Source of the DNA: Parasphingopyxis algicola
GTDB lineage: Bacteria; Pseudomonadota; Alphaproteobacteria; Sphingomonadales; Sphingomonadaceae
Length of the DNA stretch: 64,000 bases
Assembly: GCF_013378075.1 (NCBI RefSeq)
Contig: NZ_CP051131.1
Span: forward strand, 3,360,501 to 3,424,500
Reading direction: 5' to 3'
Shown piece after piece: positions 63,001 through 64,000 of the stretch. The notes under the pieces are model-generated. The model was not told the origin of the DNA. It did not search any database and was given only the letters and a program-made list of their open reading frames with translations. Position 1 is the first letter of the stretch. Each line of letters opens with the position of its first letter. The position numbers were made by a program, and so were the translations under genes.

Positions 63001-63289
63001 GGCCCGGCATATGGAGCGGTTGCGCCGCCCGGTCATGGCCTCGCGGCTGATGGTGATTCACGGCGAGGTCCAGCGCAGCGCGGAAGGCGTCGTCCATCTG
63101 ATGGCGACGCATATCGTCGACCGGACGGACGCGCTCGACCGGCTCTCGGATGCGCATGTCGCCGAGCCGGAACTGTCTCCCGCCGACGAGGGCGCCCATC
63201 CCCAACTGCCGCGCGGGTCCGGTGCATCGCGCAATCGGGGCCATCCGCGTAACGTGCGGATCCTTCCTAAATCGCGGGATTTTCATTGA
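60002..63289 (+). CDS. dnaE2: Error-prone DNA polymerase III alpha subunit
   Basis: The 1095-residue protein starts with a PHP domain ([21 protein letters not shown]), followed by the C-family polymerase core: [41 protein letters not shown] (catalytic acids) and [18 protein letters not shown], then a C-terminal OB region ([16 protein letters not shown]). It matches DnaE2, which does translesion synthesis with ImuB. GTG 60002 begins [13 protein letters not shown]; the ribosome binding site is weak. It is third in the SOS mutasome. The intergenic repeats make co-transcription with imuAB uncertain. Confidence 0.95.
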   Translation: [1095 protein letters not shown]

Positions 63290-63332
63290 TTTTTTCTATA
63301 TCGGGCAAAGAATTGCCGCCCCGCCTCCATTC

Positions 63333-63346
63333 TTGATCCCGATCAA
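63333..63346. promoter_or_regulatory. FNR box TTGATCCCGATCAA
   Basis: Perfect TTGAT-N4-ATCAA located 56 bases before ccoN. FNR/FixK control of cbb3 oxidase is standard in alphaproteobacteria, so this supports the assignment of similar sites elsewhere in the window. Confidence 0.85.
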
Positions 63347-63402
63347 AGAGTCGGTGGCCTTTCGCCCTAAGAGCAAGGCACGCTTTGCAAAGGGAAGGGC
63401 GC

Positions 63403-64000
63403 ATGGAAACTCTGACAATGAAGGTCGGCGGTTGGTTGATCGTCGCGTTTTTGGCATTTGTGGCGGCCGCCGCCGCGGCGGATTCGGGCTTTGCGATTCA
63501 TATGTGGATCGTGGTCGCCGCCGCGCTGATCGCGGCATTCGCAACCGCGAACAGGGCAGATTTCGCAGCGCTCGCGCGTGGCGCCGCGCCGACACCCGAT
63601 CAGAGCCGCTATGACGACGATCCGGTCCGCTGGGGCGTCATCGCGACCGTGTTCTGGGGCATGGCCGGGTTCCTGGCGGGGCTCTACATCGCCCTGCAGC
63701 TCGCCTTCCCGGTGCTCAACCTCAACTTCGAATATACGACGTTCGGCCGGCTCCGGCCGCTCCATACGTCCGCCGTCATTTTCGCCTTCGGAGGCAATGC
63801 GCTGATCGCGACGAGTTTCTACATCGTCCAGCGTACGTGCCGGGCGAGGCTTGCCTTCCCTGGCCTCGCCCGCTTCGTTTTCTGGGGCTACCAGCTGTTC
63901 ATCGTGTTGGCGGCCACCGGCTATCTGCTCGGCATCACCCAGTCCAAGGAATATGCCGAGCCCGAATGGTATGTCGATCTGTGGCTTACGATCGTCTGGG
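63403..64000 (+). CDS. ccoN: Cytochrome cbb3 oxidase subunit I, 3' end outside window
   Basis: The frame is open to the edge (199 codons seen). After two N-terminal hydrophobic segments ([16 protein letters not shown] and [15 protein letters not shown]) it reads [26 protein letters not shown] and [32 protein letters not shown], which carries a haem-ligand His in [11 protein letters not shown] and matches the CcoN start. It is the catalytic subunit of a high-affinity terminal oxidase for low O2. ATG 63403 follows AGGGAAGGG; 63418 is an alternative. The perfect FNR box upstream fits. Confidence 0.93.
   Translation, partial: METLTMKVGGWLIVAFLAFVAAAAAADSGFAIHMWIVVAAALIAAFATANRADFAALARGAAPTPDQSRYDDDPVRWGVIATVFWGMAGFLAGLYIALQLAFPVLNLNFEYTTFGRLRPLHTSAVIFAFGGNALIATSFYIVQRTCRARLAFPGLARFVFWGYQLFIVLAATGYLLGITQSKEYAEPEWYVDLWLTIVW

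Noticed and set aside
1-64000. CRISPR arrays, tRNA or rRNA genes, transposases
   Set aside because: No regularly spaced direct repeats, tRNA T-loop patterns or transposase motifs were noticed on reading; a covariance-model scan would be decisive.

Overview
The window is GC-rich, gene-dense DNA from an alphaproteobacterium, most probably a sphingomonad (Sphingomonadales, Erythrobacter/Sphingomonas-like). Supporting signs are a LexA box of the GAAC-N7-GAAC type in front of an imuA-imuB-dnaE2 cassette, a TonB-dependent receptor with a signal peptide, an FNR/FixK-type box in front of ccoN, and malonyl-CoA reductase and propionyl-CoA synthase of the kind described from Chloroflexus and Erythrobacter. 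No rRNA, tRNA, CRISPR array, phage or insertion sequence was recognised.

Region 1 (1-28.3 kb) opens with a truncated MalT/LuxR-type regulator. It then forms an island of hypoxia/stress genes: Na+/Ca2+ antiporter, two phosphoribosyltransferases, PEP synthase, a Ca2+-type P-type ATPase, tandem universal stress protein, a 2740-residue cyclic beta-1,2-glucan synthase-like protein, a PPOX-fold flavoprotein, a Cys-type formate dehydrogenase, a site-2 protease with CBS domains, an ATP-grasp-like protein, a hemerythrin, a class II glutamine amidotransferase, an erythromycin-esterase-family protein and a dienelactone-hydrolase-like protein. FNR/FixK-like sites (TTGA-N6-TCAA or one base off) lie in front of nearly every transcription unit here. 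The gene content resembles the DosR dormancy regulon of Mycobacterium tuberculosis, apparently under a different regulator.

Region 2 (28.4-57.2 kb) is a catabolic supercluster: TonB receptor, two SDRs, a luciferase-like flavin monooxygenase with its flavin reductase, an Old Yellow Enzyme, a complete meta-cleavage route (MhpB-like ring-cleavage dioxygenase, MhpC-like hydrolase, MhpD, MhpE, MhpF), a MalT-type regulator, a RibB-fold protein without its catalytic residues, an HSL-family esterase coupled to a gene carrying both diagnostic motifs of halohydrin dehalogenases, and finally trifunctional propionyl-CoA synthase and bifunctional malonyl-CoA reductase. A recurring element, AAAGATAGGTG, stands 54-62 nt in front of five start codons in this cluster, with a sixth weaker copy, and suggests co-regulation. 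The growth substrate cannot be read from the sequence; an aromatic compound imported by TonB and entering the cell's metabolism through a substituted catechol is the best inference.

Region 3 (57.2-63.3 kb) is the SOS mutasome: a LexA box, imuA, imuB and dnaE2, the last two separated by a block of nested palindromic repeats. Region 4 (63.3 kb to the end) starts a cbb3 oxidase operon with a perfect FNR box and a ccoN that runs off the window.
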